Shown one piece after another: positions 11,161 to 22,955 of a stretch of DNA of 64,000 nucleotides; positions within the stretch are counted from its first letter, which is position 1, and each line of letters opens with the position of its first letter. The notes below the pieces were generated by a model. That model saw nothing but the letters and a program-made list of their open reading frames with translations. It searched no databases and was not told the DNA's origin. The translations under genes were made by a program, and so were the position numbers. The stretch is taken from assembly GCA_032622095.1 (NCBI GenBank), contig CP136064.1, positions 145,771,297 to 145,835,296 of the forward strand, given 5' to 3'. Source of the DNA: Siphonodentalium dalli (lineage: Eukaryota > Mollusca > Scaphopoda > Gadilida > Siphonodentaliidae).

Positions 11161-12570
11161 ATCTATCATAAATATGTCCGTGATAATGTATTTCAAGCCA
11201 GAAGACACATAAACCATATAGTTATATAAATGCCATATTACCCTCTGCCTCCATTATTCATAATTCGGAAGAAGAATTGAACCTGCGATGGTTGTCGCGC
11301 AAATGTAGTTGGTTGGCAGCGATAAAACATCTTCAAGCTTGACATGTTGAACCCAGCAATTAAACAATGTTTTACATACCTAATATAAAAATAGTTATAT
11401 AGCAATAGGAGAGTATCCTGATTCGGATATCAAGGCATGTATATCAGGTGATTCCCAATTCAATTTTCAATTCTAGAGCTCCATGCGCGTTACTTCTCGT
11501 TGGAATTAACCCAATCTAATAAAACTGACAATTTCGTAATATAGCCATTGGCGAACATATTATAGTCATTAGCCAAAATATTGACTGCAACGAAGATAAA
11601 CATACATCCGCTTGACATGTGAAGGACCTGATGCGAACAGTCCTCGACATACACGAACTAACTATTTACAAAATGGATTGACTACAAGTTTTCTCATCAA
11701 AGATAATATTGAAGAACATAGAACACTTAGGTTAATTTATCGCGCATCTCGAGTGAGCCACACTCTTTTCAACTAACGCACCATTTTCTATTTTATTTTT
11801 TTTGCCATTACATCATGTTCTGACAGTCTTGAGATTGCTTGGCGGAAGCCGCTGTCCTAATCACGCAGTAACAATCCGCTAATTGTTTGCACGTGCTCTG
11901 TTTATCCCTGTCATATCTGGAGAACACCTTTGTAATTTTACGATTTTCTTTCTCTTTTTGGATTTTATCTCTTTCTGTTATTGTTTTTTCGATTTCCAAT
12001 AGTAGACCAAACCTTCTCGCACAGGTGTTGTGTAGATAATATCTTGGAAAAAGAAATCATGCTGTTCTGGCACTTTCCATGATTACCATGTGATCGGAAT
12101 GGACGGTATTCCTTTAAAGGCACATACCCTCTTTAAACGAGTTTTTACATTGTCGGTGTGAAAAAAGTTAGAATGGCTATAAGTTGGAGTCACATCACTT
12201 ACATCCACACAGTAGCGTTGCACTGAAATCAGCTTTTAGCAATAAGGAGGTTTAGATTGAAAAACTTTCTAATTTTGCCCGTCTGACAATCTCTCCACCG
12301 AGGCGGGAAATATCCGGTAATCAGACACCAATATATGTCCTATTTCAAAACGACGCCCGTGCAGTATACTGTAGCACAGCGATTTCGATAGTTGTTAATG
12401 AGACACGAAACGTGTCATACTAAAGTCGGCATTAATTAAGACAAATTCACACCGGTGTTACGCTGAATTTATCAACAGACTTAGTTGTTCTAGCATTGGC
12501 CACACCACAAGGAAAAGTATAGTCTGGCTGATCTTACTTGACGGGCGAAGATAGAAGTTTTCAATATAAA
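11161..12570. other. Unassigned sequence
   Basis: Nothing recognised. The minus-strand open frame 11,808-11,999 is lysine/glutamate rich without a known motif. Confidence 0.5.
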
Positions 12571-12719
12571 CCGCCCTAATAATAATAATAATAATACAAA
12601 CCTACATATATCCTCTTTGAGAGTGGACAAAAGTCGATAAACATAATATTAATAACAATAATAATAATAACTAGAAATTTTAAACTTCCAAATTGGAAGT
12701 TTGATACTTTCATATAATT
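12571..12719. repeat. (AAT)n microsatellite and hairpin border
   Basis: Runs of AAT at about 12,579-12,595 and 12,646-12,670 are followed by AAACTTCCAAATTGGAAGTTT (palindromic, about 12,683-12,703). This resembles the ACTTCCATATT hairpins found at 23.1-23.6, 26.5 and 53.6 kb and borders the telomere-like array that follows. Confidence 0.6.
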
Positions 12720-13035
12720 AACATATATATTCCAACCCACACCCCTCCTCAATCATTATCCTTCCCATAACACAAACCTTAACCACAATCATACCTATCT
12801 ACAACCCATACTACATCCTAAGGCCAAACGATTTCCATAAGCATAACCGAGCCTATCCGTAACAGTAACTATAATTCTAACAAAATATATGACCCTAACC
12901 CACCCTTACCCATCCTTTAGCCCTGACTATACCGATAACCTTATTCGCGGTTATAACACTAACCATGATCACTAACCATGATCCAAGCACTAAGACTAGT
13001 CATAACTTTAAGCCTATTCACAAACCGGACATAAT
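12720..13035 (-). repeat. Degenerate telomere-like CCTAACC array, left part
   Basis: About 300 bp almost free of G on the plus strand, built of degenerate CCCTAACC/CCATAACC words. It reads as GGTTAGGG/GGTTATGG on the minus strand. The same type of array in the opposite orientation is at 56,330-56,765, where it is also bordered by a TATGGAAGTAT word. It is interrupted by the minisatellite element at 13,050-14,880 and resumes for about 55 bp at 14,881. The degeneracy argues against an active telomere repeat. Confidence 0.65.
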
Positions 13036-13049
13036 AATGAAAGTGTCAA

Positions 13050-14880
13050 TGACACTGTAGCTCAACTTAGGTAGGGGAATAATTTAATGGTTGACAGTAA
13101 ATGGAGGAATAGGAAAGGTGCTATAATTGAAATGTCTAAGTAAGACAAGATGTACATATCAATATCAACATTCATGACAGGTTTCATAATGATCGAATCA
13201 TGGATGTGGTGATTATGGTGTGCCAAAGGATTTATTGATGCAAAGAGTAAATTATAAAATGGTCACCGGCAGTCATGTTTTTTTCCGAATTACCCCAAAA
13301 TGACTTGTTCCCATCTACAGCCTTTACAAATCTCATAATGATCTGACCAAAGGTACGATCTGTAGCCTGTGCCAAAGGATTTAGTCATGCAAAGAGTGAA
13401 ATCCAATATGGCTGCTGGCGGCCATGTTTCTTAGCCAAACGACCCCAAAATGACTCGTTCCCCATTTACATGTCAATGTCAACAGCCTTTACAAATCCCA
13501 TCTACATGTCATTGTTAACATCCATGACAAATTTCATGAAGATCCGATCAACGCTACGAACTGTAGCCCGCGCCAAAGGATTTAGTCATGTATAGAGTAA
13601 AATCCAAGATGCCTGCTGGCGGCCATGTTTTTTTTCTGAACAACCCCAAAAAGCTTCGTTCCCATTGTCATGGCAATATTAACATCCAGTACAAATTTTT
13701 TGGGCCGAATGACCCCAAAATGACTCGTTCCCTTCTACATGTCATTGTTAACATCTATGACTAATCTCGTGAAGATCTGACCAAAGCTACGACCTGTAGC
13801 CCGCACCAAATGATTTAGTCATGCAAAGAATAAAATCCAAGATGGCTGCTGGCGGCCATGATTTTTGGCCTAATGACCGAAAAGTGACTCGTTCCCATCT
13901 ACATGTCAATATTAACATCCATGACAAATTTCATGAAGATTAGACCAAAGGTACGACCTGTAGCCCACACCAAAGGATTTAATCATGCAAAGAGTAAAAT
14001 CCAAGATGGCTGCTGGCGGCCATGTTTTTTGGCCGAAAGACCCCAAAATGATTCGTTTCCATCTACATGTCACTGTTAACATACATGACAAATTTCATGA
14101 AGTTCAGACCAAAGCTACGACCTGTAGCCCACACCAAAGGATTTAGTCATGCAAAGAGTAAAATCCAAGATGGCTGCTGGCGGCCATGTTTTTTGACCAA
14201 ACGACCCCAAAATCACTTCGTTCCCATCTACATGTCAATATTAACATCCACGACAAATTTCATGATGATCAGACGAACAGAACGACCTGCAGCCCGGGCC
14301 AATGGATTGAATTTTGAAATCCAAGATGGCCGCCAGTGGCCATGTTTTTTGGCCGAATGACCCCAAAATGACTCATTCCAATCTACATGTCAATGTCAAC
14401 ATTCGTGAAAAATTTCATGAAGATCCGATAAACGCTACGACCTGTAGCCCGCGCCAAAGGATTTAGTCATGTATAAAGTAAAATCCAAGATGGCTGCTGG
14501 CGGCCATGTTTTTTGGCCGAACGACCCCAAAATCACTCGTTCCCATCTACATGTCAATATTAAGATCCAAGACAAATTTCATGATGATCAGACGAACAGT
14601 ACGACCTGTAGCCCGCGCCAATGGATTGAATTTTGAAATCCATGATGGCTGCCAGCGGCCATGTTTTTTGACCGAATGACCCCAAAATGACTCGTTCCCA
14701 TCTACATGTCAATGTCAACATTCATGACAAATTTCATAAAGATTAGACCAAAGGTACGACCTGTAGCCCGCGCCAAAGGTAATTATTGACGGACACACGC
14801 ACGCACACGTACACACGCACACACGACGACGTACGCCAAACCATGACAATAGCTCAAACTTACAAAGTAAATTGAGCTAA
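13050..14880 (+). mobile_element. Second minisatellite-bearing element, full left end
   Basis: A sister of the element at 5,739-7,742 with the same subunits and the same 3' end (ACACACGCAC, then the AGCTCAAACTTAC hairpin). Subunit heads occur near 13,250, 13,401, 13,600, 13,837, 13,998, 14,163, 14,316, 14,479 and 14,634, so the period is about 150-235 bp with no higher-order order. The left end has GTAGCTCAACTTAGG (13,072), the inverse of the right terminal TAAATTGAGCTA, giving short terminal inverted repeats. This copy seems complete at both ends. It encodes nothing; the 97-codon frame 14,067-14,360 is repeat translation. It sits inside a telomere-like array. Confidence 0.7.
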
Positions 14881-14935
14881 TAACACTAACCATAAAACTA
14901 ACCCAAACTCAAACACTAAATCTTTCTCTAACGGT
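14881..14935 (-). repeat. Degenerate telomere-like array, right remnant
   Basis: ACACTAACC and ACTAACCC words continue the array seen at 12,720-13,035 and show that the minisatellite element interrupts it. Confidence 0.5.
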
Positions 14936-15236
14936 TACCTGGGTCACGTTACATGTGTCCATTTGTACTAACGGAGACAAATCACACATATTCCATGAGA
15001 CACCTCGGGAAAGCTGCCATTTTCTCCATCCATATATTCTAAGCTGGCGATAACAATCTGTATTTCTAATGATTAGGTCATATGAGATCCGCGGCACCTG
15101 CCACATGGCAATATCATGGTCAAGTTATCCATGTGTAGCAATTTCCACACATATCTTCTAAGCTGATAAAAACGGTATTTAATGTTTATCTTATAGCATT
15201 TATTTGTCGCACTTCAAGTAATTTGATAGCACAGGA
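14936..15236. other. Unassigned sequence
   Basis: No gene or repeat recognised. Confidence 0.4.
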
Positions 15237-15303
15237 ATTGAATTGCTTTATTTCACTCAATCATATAAATTGTATGAGATACAGAGTGAAAAACGTATAT
15301 ACA
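15237..15303 (-). mobile_element. Retroposon 3' tail fragment, minus strand
   Basis: Almost base-for-base the reverse complement of 47,199-47,264: on the minus strand it reads CTGTATATACGTTTTTCACT and ends GAGTGAAATAAAGCAATTCA. The AATAAA near the end and the absence of homology beyond it fit a short 5'-truncated retroposon 3' end. Confidence 0.6.
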
Positions 15304-16082
15304 GGCACCTAACGGATAGCATTTCCCTGGTCAATTTAAAAACATGTGTAATCATTTTCAGCTTCGGTGTTCCGATCATTTTAGGTATGTAATTAATTAT
15401 GTTATTAAGGTATTCATGAATGCCAATTTAAATCATCTGGTCAACGTCATCTGTACCTATCCGATGACACTCAACGTGACAATTTACCATGCATACCAAT
15501 TTTATTTTGCTATGATCCAACCGGTTGGTCGCTTATAGCCGACAGACAGACAAACAAACGAACACACATAATTGGGTTTTATTAGTATAAATACATACAT
15601 GTGTACAATATATATATTTAATTGGCAACGGGAATTAAGAACGCGTGTGGGTTCCTTATACACGTTTGTGTCTCTGTCTTGTACCTATATATTTCAAATA
15701 AAAGACTTGAGATGTTAAAAATTACATCTGCAATTGGACGGTATATTCTCGTCAAAGATACAGAAAGTTATAGTCTGTCCAACACTGAAGTGCGAAGTTT
15801 TAAATCAATGCCGATCAGTAATTTGCCAGTGTCGGTTTATCAATTTGTCGGGTCAGTTATTTCAACGGCCAGTGGAAACACACCTGCTGGTGACAACGAT
15901 TATTTAAAGCTAAGTGAGTTACATGGCGATAAACCGTTGAGCATCATGATATTTTGGAAATGATCAGTCGTTCTAATCTTAATGATGGAACTGCATGGCA
16001 TGGGACCTAATATATTGACCCGAATGGAAGAATCAAGTAAATAAATGTCGCTCTTTCCCCGTGGATAGACCTGTCGTGAACA
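15304..16082. other. Unassigned sequence with one 113-codon ORF
   Basis: An open frame at 15,622-15,963 (+, ATG start absent: TTG) has no recognised motif and no clear signal peptide. A short CAGACAGACAAACAAACG stretch at 15,543 resembles the tails of the half-site repeats elsewhere in the window. No call made. Confidence 0.3.
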
Positions 16083-16508
16083 ACTCTTTACAAAAATCAT
16101 TCATACCACATGCTATTAAACTTTGGAATGAATTATCAGACGAAGCGAAAATGTGCGAAACGGTTTCCGAATTTAAACAATTCCTGAATAAAGATTGTAT
16201 AGAACCTCCACAATTCTACGAGTATGCATATACACGGCAAAGTCAAGTAATCCACTGTCGAATACGTCTCGAATGCAGTAATCTGAATGATCACTTATTG
16301 TGGCCTGACAGAGACAACTGAACACTTCTTCTTATACTGTCGAAAGTTCACGAACGAACGAACGATATGCTTCCAAGGTCTTCATAACAGACCATGTTTA
16401 AATGATCTTATTAAAGGATCTCAGTCATTAACACTAGATCAAAACATCGATATCTTCGCAAGAGTACAGAAATATATTCTACTTACAAAAAGATTCGCGA
16501 CTAACTGA
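16083..16508 (+). pseudogene. LINE copy B, C-terminal region of ORF2 (truncated, frameshifted)
   Basis: A second copy of the LINE at 8,073-8,642. It begins at TTTACAAAAATCATTC, so it is 5' truncated, as is usual for LINE insertions. It keeps IPHAIKLWNELSDEAK and the HCRIRLECS segment, then lost about 40 bases between NDH and the CYCG region. That removes the first cysteine of the zinc-knuckle and shifts the frame (16,287-16,508 continues it). The stop is at 16,506-16,508. Nucleotide similarity to copy A is high. Both copies are dead; copy B keeps the ancestral LSDEAK where copy A has a 9-base deletion. Confidence 0.88.
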
Positions 16509-16860
16509 GAGAAAACAAACTATGCTATCAACAATGCGGCAACCCTTGTCTCATTGAACGGGTTGGTGGGGACCATATGGGCGCTGAGGGGTGGGCAGGC
16601 AGGAAGCTATATATATCCATTATTAATTCGCAGTCAACATAACTCACGTAGATATTAATGATAAACCAGTTATCACCCATGTGAATATCCAATGGGGAAA
16701 TGACAAATATAAGCTTACAAAGCTTACAGTCAGATCCTTTTCTCATCTCTTATATGCTGGGACACACGTGTAAACATTTTGTAATAAATATATGTGTTGT
16801 AATTAAAATTGTATATGTATGTACACACTTGCTATTGAGAATAAAATATTGTTTACACTA
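16509..16860 (+). mobile_element. LINE copy B 3' UTR
   Basis: Matches 8,643-9,153 and ends at the same terminal word GTTTACACTA. Where copy A has a 215-bp microsatellite, copy B has about 85 bp of ordinary sequence with AATAAA (about 16,783), which probably shows the original 3' UTR. Confidence 0.85.
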
Positions 16861-17189
16861 ACAGCATGGATGATTTGTATATAAATTCTTTCAAACGTAC
16901 AATGCATTATATAAAGTTGAGAATTTGAGGAAATCTACATTAGTTGGGATCCTGGAGTTTATCATAATTTCAGTGGCCATCCGATATCACTGTGCTATTT
17001 TGTTGGTCGATGAACACTGGCAGAAAAGTGGTCATCCAGAAAAGAATTATACTACACCTATACACCATGATTTGACATCAGGCAGCACTCAGAAATTATG
17101 CGGATCCTTTGTGGGTTATCAACAGTCATGGATAGTATTAGATGATAACCTATTCATGTTTTGTTTTAAACAAAGTGTATTCACGGTCG
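16861..17189. other. Unassigned sequence
   Basis: An 89-codon frame at 16,925-17,194 lacks recognisable motifs. Confidence 0.35.
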
Positions 17190-17480
17190 GTTGAGTCAAA
17201 AATTGACCAATTGTACTGACTGTCCAAGGTCAGTAAACTAAACACAACGTGTACGAATCTGTACCATGAAGTTAGAAGTGACTTAGTCGGACAGATGCGT
17301 AGCATCATATGCCATGGGAAGCTGTTCGGCAATGAGGCTGCGGTACCAATTTCAAAGAGCGCGGATTTGCTATAGATGCACGGATTGAGAATGTAATATC
17401 AGTGACGGTTATTTCTACGTGCAGTGGACATATTTATCTATGAACTAATTATGCACGACTGGCAATCACTCACACAACTG
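17190..17480 (+). repeat. Dispersed repeat R17, copy 1
   Basis: Shares ordered words with 21,290-21,480: ATTGTAC..ACTGTCCAAG, then GTGACTTAGTCGGACAG and TGCGTAGCA, then GATTGAGAATGTAA against GTTTGAGAACGTAA. The unit type is unknown. It could be a solo terminal repeat or a non-autonomous element. Confidence 0.55.
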
Positions 17481-18635
17481 ATAACACCTGTCTTGCTGAC
17501 GTCTTACTCTTCTGCTGTTAGGATGACCAAAGCGAGCGCAAAAATACATAGACATAATATACACGTATTTAGACAGAATATGCATTGAAAAGTGTCACAA
17601 ATTTACCAAAATTACATATATCGGGAGGGTATGCATATATGGTATGCATATATGACTGTCCATTTCTGAGCCAGAAGCTGAATAAAGTTTGTACAATCTT
17701 AATTTATATTTGTACGAATATTTTGATCACCAAAATGGGACATAGGCGAATATATTTTATTTTAAGTTCTATCATGCTCGCGAACGTTCTAGAAAGATCA
17801 CAGAAATTTCGCTATACATGTGTATCAAGCATCAAGCATTAAATATAATTCAGAAACATATTCATTGAGGATAAACAATCAATGCTGTGAATGCACGATA
17901 TGTGGATACAAACGTTTATTTCGGCCAATTTGGCCGGTTACTTCATGTGACTTTTTCATCTGACGTGTGTGTCGGATAATTGATCTGGAGGATTTATGTA
18001 AATGTTAGCCCAAACTACATTTCCAAGTAACGATGGTTTTGTTGTTTATTTTGAGGAATAATACCGCGTCAGATGAATTCAGCCCAAATATGTTAACAGT
18101 TGTCGTGTCAAACATTCGGCAGTAGGTTAGCGTTATTTAGTATTTGTGGATGTCCTTTAACATGGGGAAAATAGACTAACTGCGCTTGAACGAGCATGTG
18201 AATTTATCGTTTTTAATGTACAGCAACTTGATAATCAATAACAGAGGCATTCTCTGTCAAATAAGGTCGCTCTATTTACGGTATTAATTGCGGAACTTTC
18301 TAAAGTAAACTACGCGTAAACGGATACATACGGTAAATTCTAGAATGTGCCGGGATCGGCCTAATCGCCCCAGGGCAAACTCGCCCAGTCCACGTGTGTC
18401 AATTCGGTACCTACTATAACATGTACCCGAGTCCGATACGGAATAAAAGATGTATACGGGTGTTATATAGCGTTTGGTCCGTTGTTTCTCAATGAATATT
18501 ATTGAAATTTGGTGTATATGTCCGGGCTGGGACATGGAATACAACAACGTTTGAATTGTTTTTAAATTTACAAATTTGTTGATTTTATTCAATTTGTTTT
18601 CGTTCTGAAAACACACTATAAAGTGTATATAATAT
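17481..18635. other. Unassigned sequence
   Basis: No gene recognised. Open frames at 17,585-17,842 (+) and 18,284-18,658 (-) have no known motif. TATGCATATATGG is repeated at about 17,629-17,650. Confidence 0.4.
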
Positions 18636-18935
18636 AATAACGAACACGAGACATACATAATTTATAAACTGTTAACAAAAGATATCAAATTCAATACATG
18701 ACAAAGATGACTCAGTGGAGTTTATAAAGTGAACATAATAACATTGAGGTAAGAATCTTTTTAAGGAATGCAACTTTATTTAATGATAATAAACACATAA
18801 ATTAAAATAACAAACATGAGACATACATGATTTATAAACTGTTAACAAAAGATATCAAACTCAATACATGACAAAGATGACTCAGTGAAGTTTATAATGT
18901 GAACATAAAAATATTAAGGTAAGAATCTTTTTAAG
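18636..18935 (+). repeat. 170-bp tandem duplication
   Basis: 18,636-18,765 and 18,806-18,935 are nearly identical (CGAGACATACATAATTTATA at the start of copy 1, AAGAATCTTTTTAAG at the end of both), separated by 40 bp of AT-rich sequence. Both contain GATGACTCAG, which matches the AP-1 consensus TGACTCA. No coding potential. Confidence 0.85.
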
Positions 18936-19300
18936 CATTACTAAACCGTTTAGCACAGACCACAGTCCACTTCACTCATCCGATCATCACCAAACTTCAT
19001 ATTTATCTTGATATTGATCTATCAGATGAGAGCTATCAAATATTTTTTTAATTTCATAGGAAAAAATGGTCGCCAGCGGCCATATTGCATTTACGTTATA
19101 TTTTATCGCGTCATGTCGATATCTAGTATTACTTAGAAATTTCACCTTTCCAGATTCATAATTGCTCCATTGACTGTAACAGATGAAATTATTCCCCTCT
19201 TCGGATAGAGTGTCACTGAAACTTTATTTTGTCAGACTGTCTGTATAATCACTGATTATATATGGCAATAATCTGTAATAAGATGTAGCACTATTTTATT
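18936..19300 (+). repeat. Dispersed repeat with GTCGCCAGCGGCCAT unit
   Basis: Follows the style TCCGATCATCACCAAACTTC, then AAAAATGGTCGCCAGCGGCC. A related diverged copy starts at 19,940 (TCCGATCGTCATCAGATTCC). The GCCAGCGGCCAT word also appears in the minisatellite elements, possibly by shared ancestry. Confidence 0.5.
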
Positions 19301-19925
19301 TTATATTTACATGCAGTGCTGTTTTTATACATCAATTCTAATCCCCCTAGATCATCATGTGATCGATCATACATCGCGCGAGGACCTGGTTGAATTAAGG
19401 GGGTTTTATGGATCACTTCTGTCCTCAAGCTAGATTATACTTATGACATTTAATGGCACGTTTCTAACGTGGAGGGTTACATATGCTTGAGAAACCACCA
19501 CTCTTTAATTCACACCAAGTTCTCAGCTGTCATGTTCGGATATTAGAACCCATAGCCATGATATATGGTTTATTTTGTGTATACTAGTAATATAGTTATT
19601 TTCAGTACCTTTATATACCAGTACTGTGTATAACAATGCATATAAATTAATCCATGTATACATGTATATTGATTCAACGGATTCAGTGGTTTTGTCCATC
19701 AGTCTATCAAATTTGCGGGGAAAACATGGCCACAAGCAGTACACCCTGCTAAATTTCGAATTTGAATCAATTGGCGCACCCTGCAGCCAGCTTTTATTGG
19801 AGAACTTTTTCTTATGTGGATATTTTGGGTCACCGCTAGATGTGAGCCATATTTTGTTCTCAAACTGTCCTTGTGAAGACATCACTGCCAGCGGTGATCT
19901 TCAATTTTACTATTTTTATGGCTAA
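19301..19925. other. Unassigned sequence with overlapping ORFs
   Basis: Open frames 19,523-19,885 (-) and 19,626-19,925 (+) overlap each other and carry no recognisable domain. No call. Confidence 0.35.
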
Positions 19926-20370
19926 ATAATTTGGTTGATCCTACAGACGAGACCCCTTGTCCGATCGTCATCAGATTCCACAATTATCTTCTGGATAACC
20001 AGGGTGAGAGTAATCTAATTTTCCCGAATTTCGTTAAAAAACATTACCACAGGCAGCAATTTGGTATCTTACTCTTTGATCCTCTTTTGCATGACTGAAT
20101 TGTTTAGCAACTGTACAGACATATCCCTCATCTGGTTTTTATATACATGTATATCTCTTCATGCGGATAGCCAGTATTACGTAGGTACTTCAACTTTCTG
20201 CATTCCTGTCATCATTTGAAATATAAAAATTTACCTGATACATGCACCCTTCAAAATTTGTTTCGTCGTATCTATTTTAATGACCCGTATGGTAATATTG
20301 ATACAGATATATTTGTCAAACATTTCTTTGTACAATATACAGGTATTTAGTTTGTAACTAAATCTAGAAA
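19926..20370 (+). repeat. Dispersed repeat, diverged copy
   Basis: Starts with GAGACCCCTTGTCCGATCGT and resembles 18,950-19,150 in order of words (TCCGAT..TCA..A, a TTACGTA-type word, then a CAACTTTC/CACCTTTCC word). No coding potential. Confidence 0.4.
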
Positions 20371-20377
20371 TATATAA

Positions 20378-20836
20378 TAGTAGCTCGTGGACCCACTTCG
20401 TCCGGGATGTTCCCCTCTGATTTTCGGAGAAATGCGCGATTTAACCTTGAATTGACTATTTTAAAGGTGAAGGACAAAAGTCACGACAAAAGTACCCGTC
20501 GAAATCCGCCCGGCTTTATACCCGATTTGACCTTGAATTGACAATTTTGAATGTCAAGATCAGGTCAGGGTCATGATTTGACCCACCCGAAACACTCCTG
20601 GGACAAAAGTAACAGTAGGTATCAAATTTCGTTGAAATACTTCCGTTTTACCAGATTTGACCTTGAATTGATCTTTTTGAATGTCAAATTCAGGTTGGGA
20701 TCAAGATTTGACCCGTCCAAAATACTCCCTGGAAATAATTTCCCCTAGGTATCAAATTTCGTCAAATCTGTCCGGCAGTTTTCCCGGCCATAGCTAACAG
20801 ACAAACAGACAGACAAATGTCCAAAATATATATTAA
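20378..20836 (+). repeat. Half-site repeat (TGACCTTGAA units), copy 1
   Basis: Begins TAGCTCGTGGACCCACTTCG and contains about three ~100-bp units, each with GATTTGACCTTGAATTGA, a (A)TGTCAAG or TGTCAAATTCAGG word, and ACTCCxGGxAxAA. It ends in (CAGA)n and CCAAAATATATATTAAACT. Other copies are at 20,837, 30,080 (reversed), 32,071 and 32,605. The defined ends and variable unit number suggest a non-autonomous mobile element with an internal minisatellite. The half sites match the nuclear-receptor extended half site. Confidence 0.75.
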
Positions 20837-21215
20837 ACTAGCTGATGTACTCGACTTCGTTCGGGCTAGTTAGGGATTTTTTTTGTGATCGCCTCCATCT
20901 GGACAGTACCCAGTATATACAGCGTCTGGCCAAACTATTGTTCAATTGGTCCAGAAACATGCCTATATCAGCACGTTCGAGAACATGGTCCCACGTGAAA
21001 TTGGACCCGTCCATATTGCTCCCGGGATCGAAGTAGTCCTACACAAAAAATTTTAGTCGGATCGGTCAAGGTCCAGAAACATGCCTATGAGCGAGGTCAA
21101 GTTGACACGTTAAATACCAAATTCGAGCAGTGTTAGAGTCTATAACACATACACACATGCATTCACGCATACACACATACATACATACATACAGACAGGT
21201 GTTTCAAAATGTATA
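20837..21215 (+). repeat. Half-site repeat family, copy 2 (different interior)
   Basis: Starts TAGCTGATGTACTCGACTTC immediately after the previous copy ends, and finishes in an ACACATACATACAT microsatellite, ACAGACAGG and CAAAATGTATAAT. The interior (GGTCCAGAAACATGCCTAT, twice) differs from copy 1. The head-to-tail junction shares the word AAACTAGCTGA. Confidence 0.6.
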
Positions 21216-21289
21216 ATCGATAGCTACAACAATTCTATGGTAGATAGTTCACGGCCGACCTGATGCATGCATCTTAGTTTTCTTGTACT

Positions 21290-21480
21290 AATTGTACGCA
21301 CAGTCCAAGATCGCGAACCTTTTCACAGCTCGTATGATATTGTATAAATATTGGGTTCAGAGTGACTTAGTCGGACAGGTGCGTAGCACACTGTACCATC
21401 AGAAGTAGGCCAGCCATGACACAGCCAATTCTATTGGGATAACTGCATGGTTTGAGAACGTAACATGATTCGCGTACATC
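21290..21480 (+). repeat. Dispersed repeat R17, copy 2
   Basis: Homologous to 17,190-17,480 through GTGACTTAGTCGGACAG and TGCGTAGCA. TGTATAAATATTGGG, a TATA-like word, lies just upstream of the shared part. Confidence 0.55.
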
Positions 21481-22500
21481 TATATATGCAGTCCAGTTTG
21501 TTGCTTCCCGAGTGCTGGTGCCTTTTTCTGTGCACATAAATTGCACCAAAGCGAATATAGGCCTTCTCACTAGAATAAGGATAAAGATATCCGATGTGTT
21601 GAAACGGTAATAAAGCCATGAACAAATATATCAAGTCGAGCTTCGACAATACACGGATAATCTTGTGTTTAATATGCGCGTATTTTAACATTCAATATGT
21701 TATTATAAGTTTTCACAGGACATGCACGGATAAGTTCAGAGGACAAACATGCTCGTGTCATTGAACGATCGGTCCATTTCGCAAAAGCGAAATATCATAT
21801 GATAATAATAAAACATGTTGGCGCCCTTGCCTATATCGCGACGTACCGTGAACTTTGAGGTGTTTTATAATAACTTAATAGATTGTCATGATATTGAAGC
21901 ATTTGGGGAATGATATATGCATGGCAGCTTATACCTACATATTCCATATACAATTCGCTTGATTTTGGCGTGATTCATATTCTTGAATACACGCAGGTGG
22001 TGAATTAGTCGGCGCTTTAAGGCATATTTGTGTATATTTTCCGATTAGCGGACGAACGTACGACGACGTTGTCGCATATTCGTAAGTTATAACACTTTAC
22101 ATTACGTCTCGTCCAATTAATGCGAAATTAAGTTCAATTGAGAACTGCAAGCGAAAGTCCGCGCATAAGACGGATTGTGCTTTATGAAAACGTGGTCATG
22201 CATAGAAGTGTTATAACATTATACGACTGACACCACAGTTCTATTAATTCTCAAATGTCAAAGTCGAGAAATTTTGTTTGCAAAAAATGGGCGTTTTAAA
22301 AAAAGTGAAAACAAAACAAACTACTATTTTAAAAATAATGAATTTTGACCGTTTTTGGACTCAAAATATGTCATTTTTAAGCCACATCGTGATAAAACCG
22401 CAGAATCACGGCCGGTTGACAATCCAGACAGCCGACATTGTTTTGAGTGATTACCCATTAGCCAACATAACAATTAACGCAGTACGCCGAACAGGAATGG
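21481..22500. other. Unassigned sequence
   Basis: No recognisable gene, RNA or repeat boundary. Confidence 0.4.
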
Positions 22501-22955
22501 ATGTTGAGCCAGTGGTCATTGGTGTATTTTTTTACATTGGCAGTTCCTGGTTTCGTCTTCTGTCTGTGTATAAGACGCTCACATAGACCAAATCCAGCTG
22601 TTGCGCTTCGTCTAGGAGAAGATCTGGGCACAAGCACTTTCTACACATGGTCTTTATTAGTACATTTTTGGATGTGTTATAACTTGGAAATTTCTCAACC
22701 GATTTACAAAAATCTTTCACGAGTATCATCAGTACGTCGTAGTGATACACGGCAGTAAAAATGGTTGGAATCGGTGACAAGAAAAAAATTGACAAATTTT
22801 GCACACCTCCCCAGGTCAACAAATTGTATTCGGACCTTGGTGGAAATTTCCCCGATTCGTACCCTTTCGTTGGTTAACACGATTACGAGAACCGAATTCA
22901 GCTGCTTGGCTTCATATAGGAGAAGATCTGGGCACAAACTTTTTCCAAAAAACAA
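22500..22955. repeat. Diverged dispersed repeat, two units
   Basis: Two units share AGGAGAAGATCTGGGCACAA (22,613 and 22,918). The stretch 22,670-22,780 (CTCAACCGATTTACAAAA and CACGGCAGTAAAAATGGTTG) is the reverse complement of 54,118-54,225. Open frames here are shadows. Confidence 0.7.

Noticed and set aside
14067-14360. 97-codon frame with alternating similar halves
   Set aside because: It is two minisatellite units translated in frame.
15622-15963. 113-codon plus-strand frame
   Set aside because: Starts with a non-ATG codon and shows no motif. Not enough to call a gene or exon.
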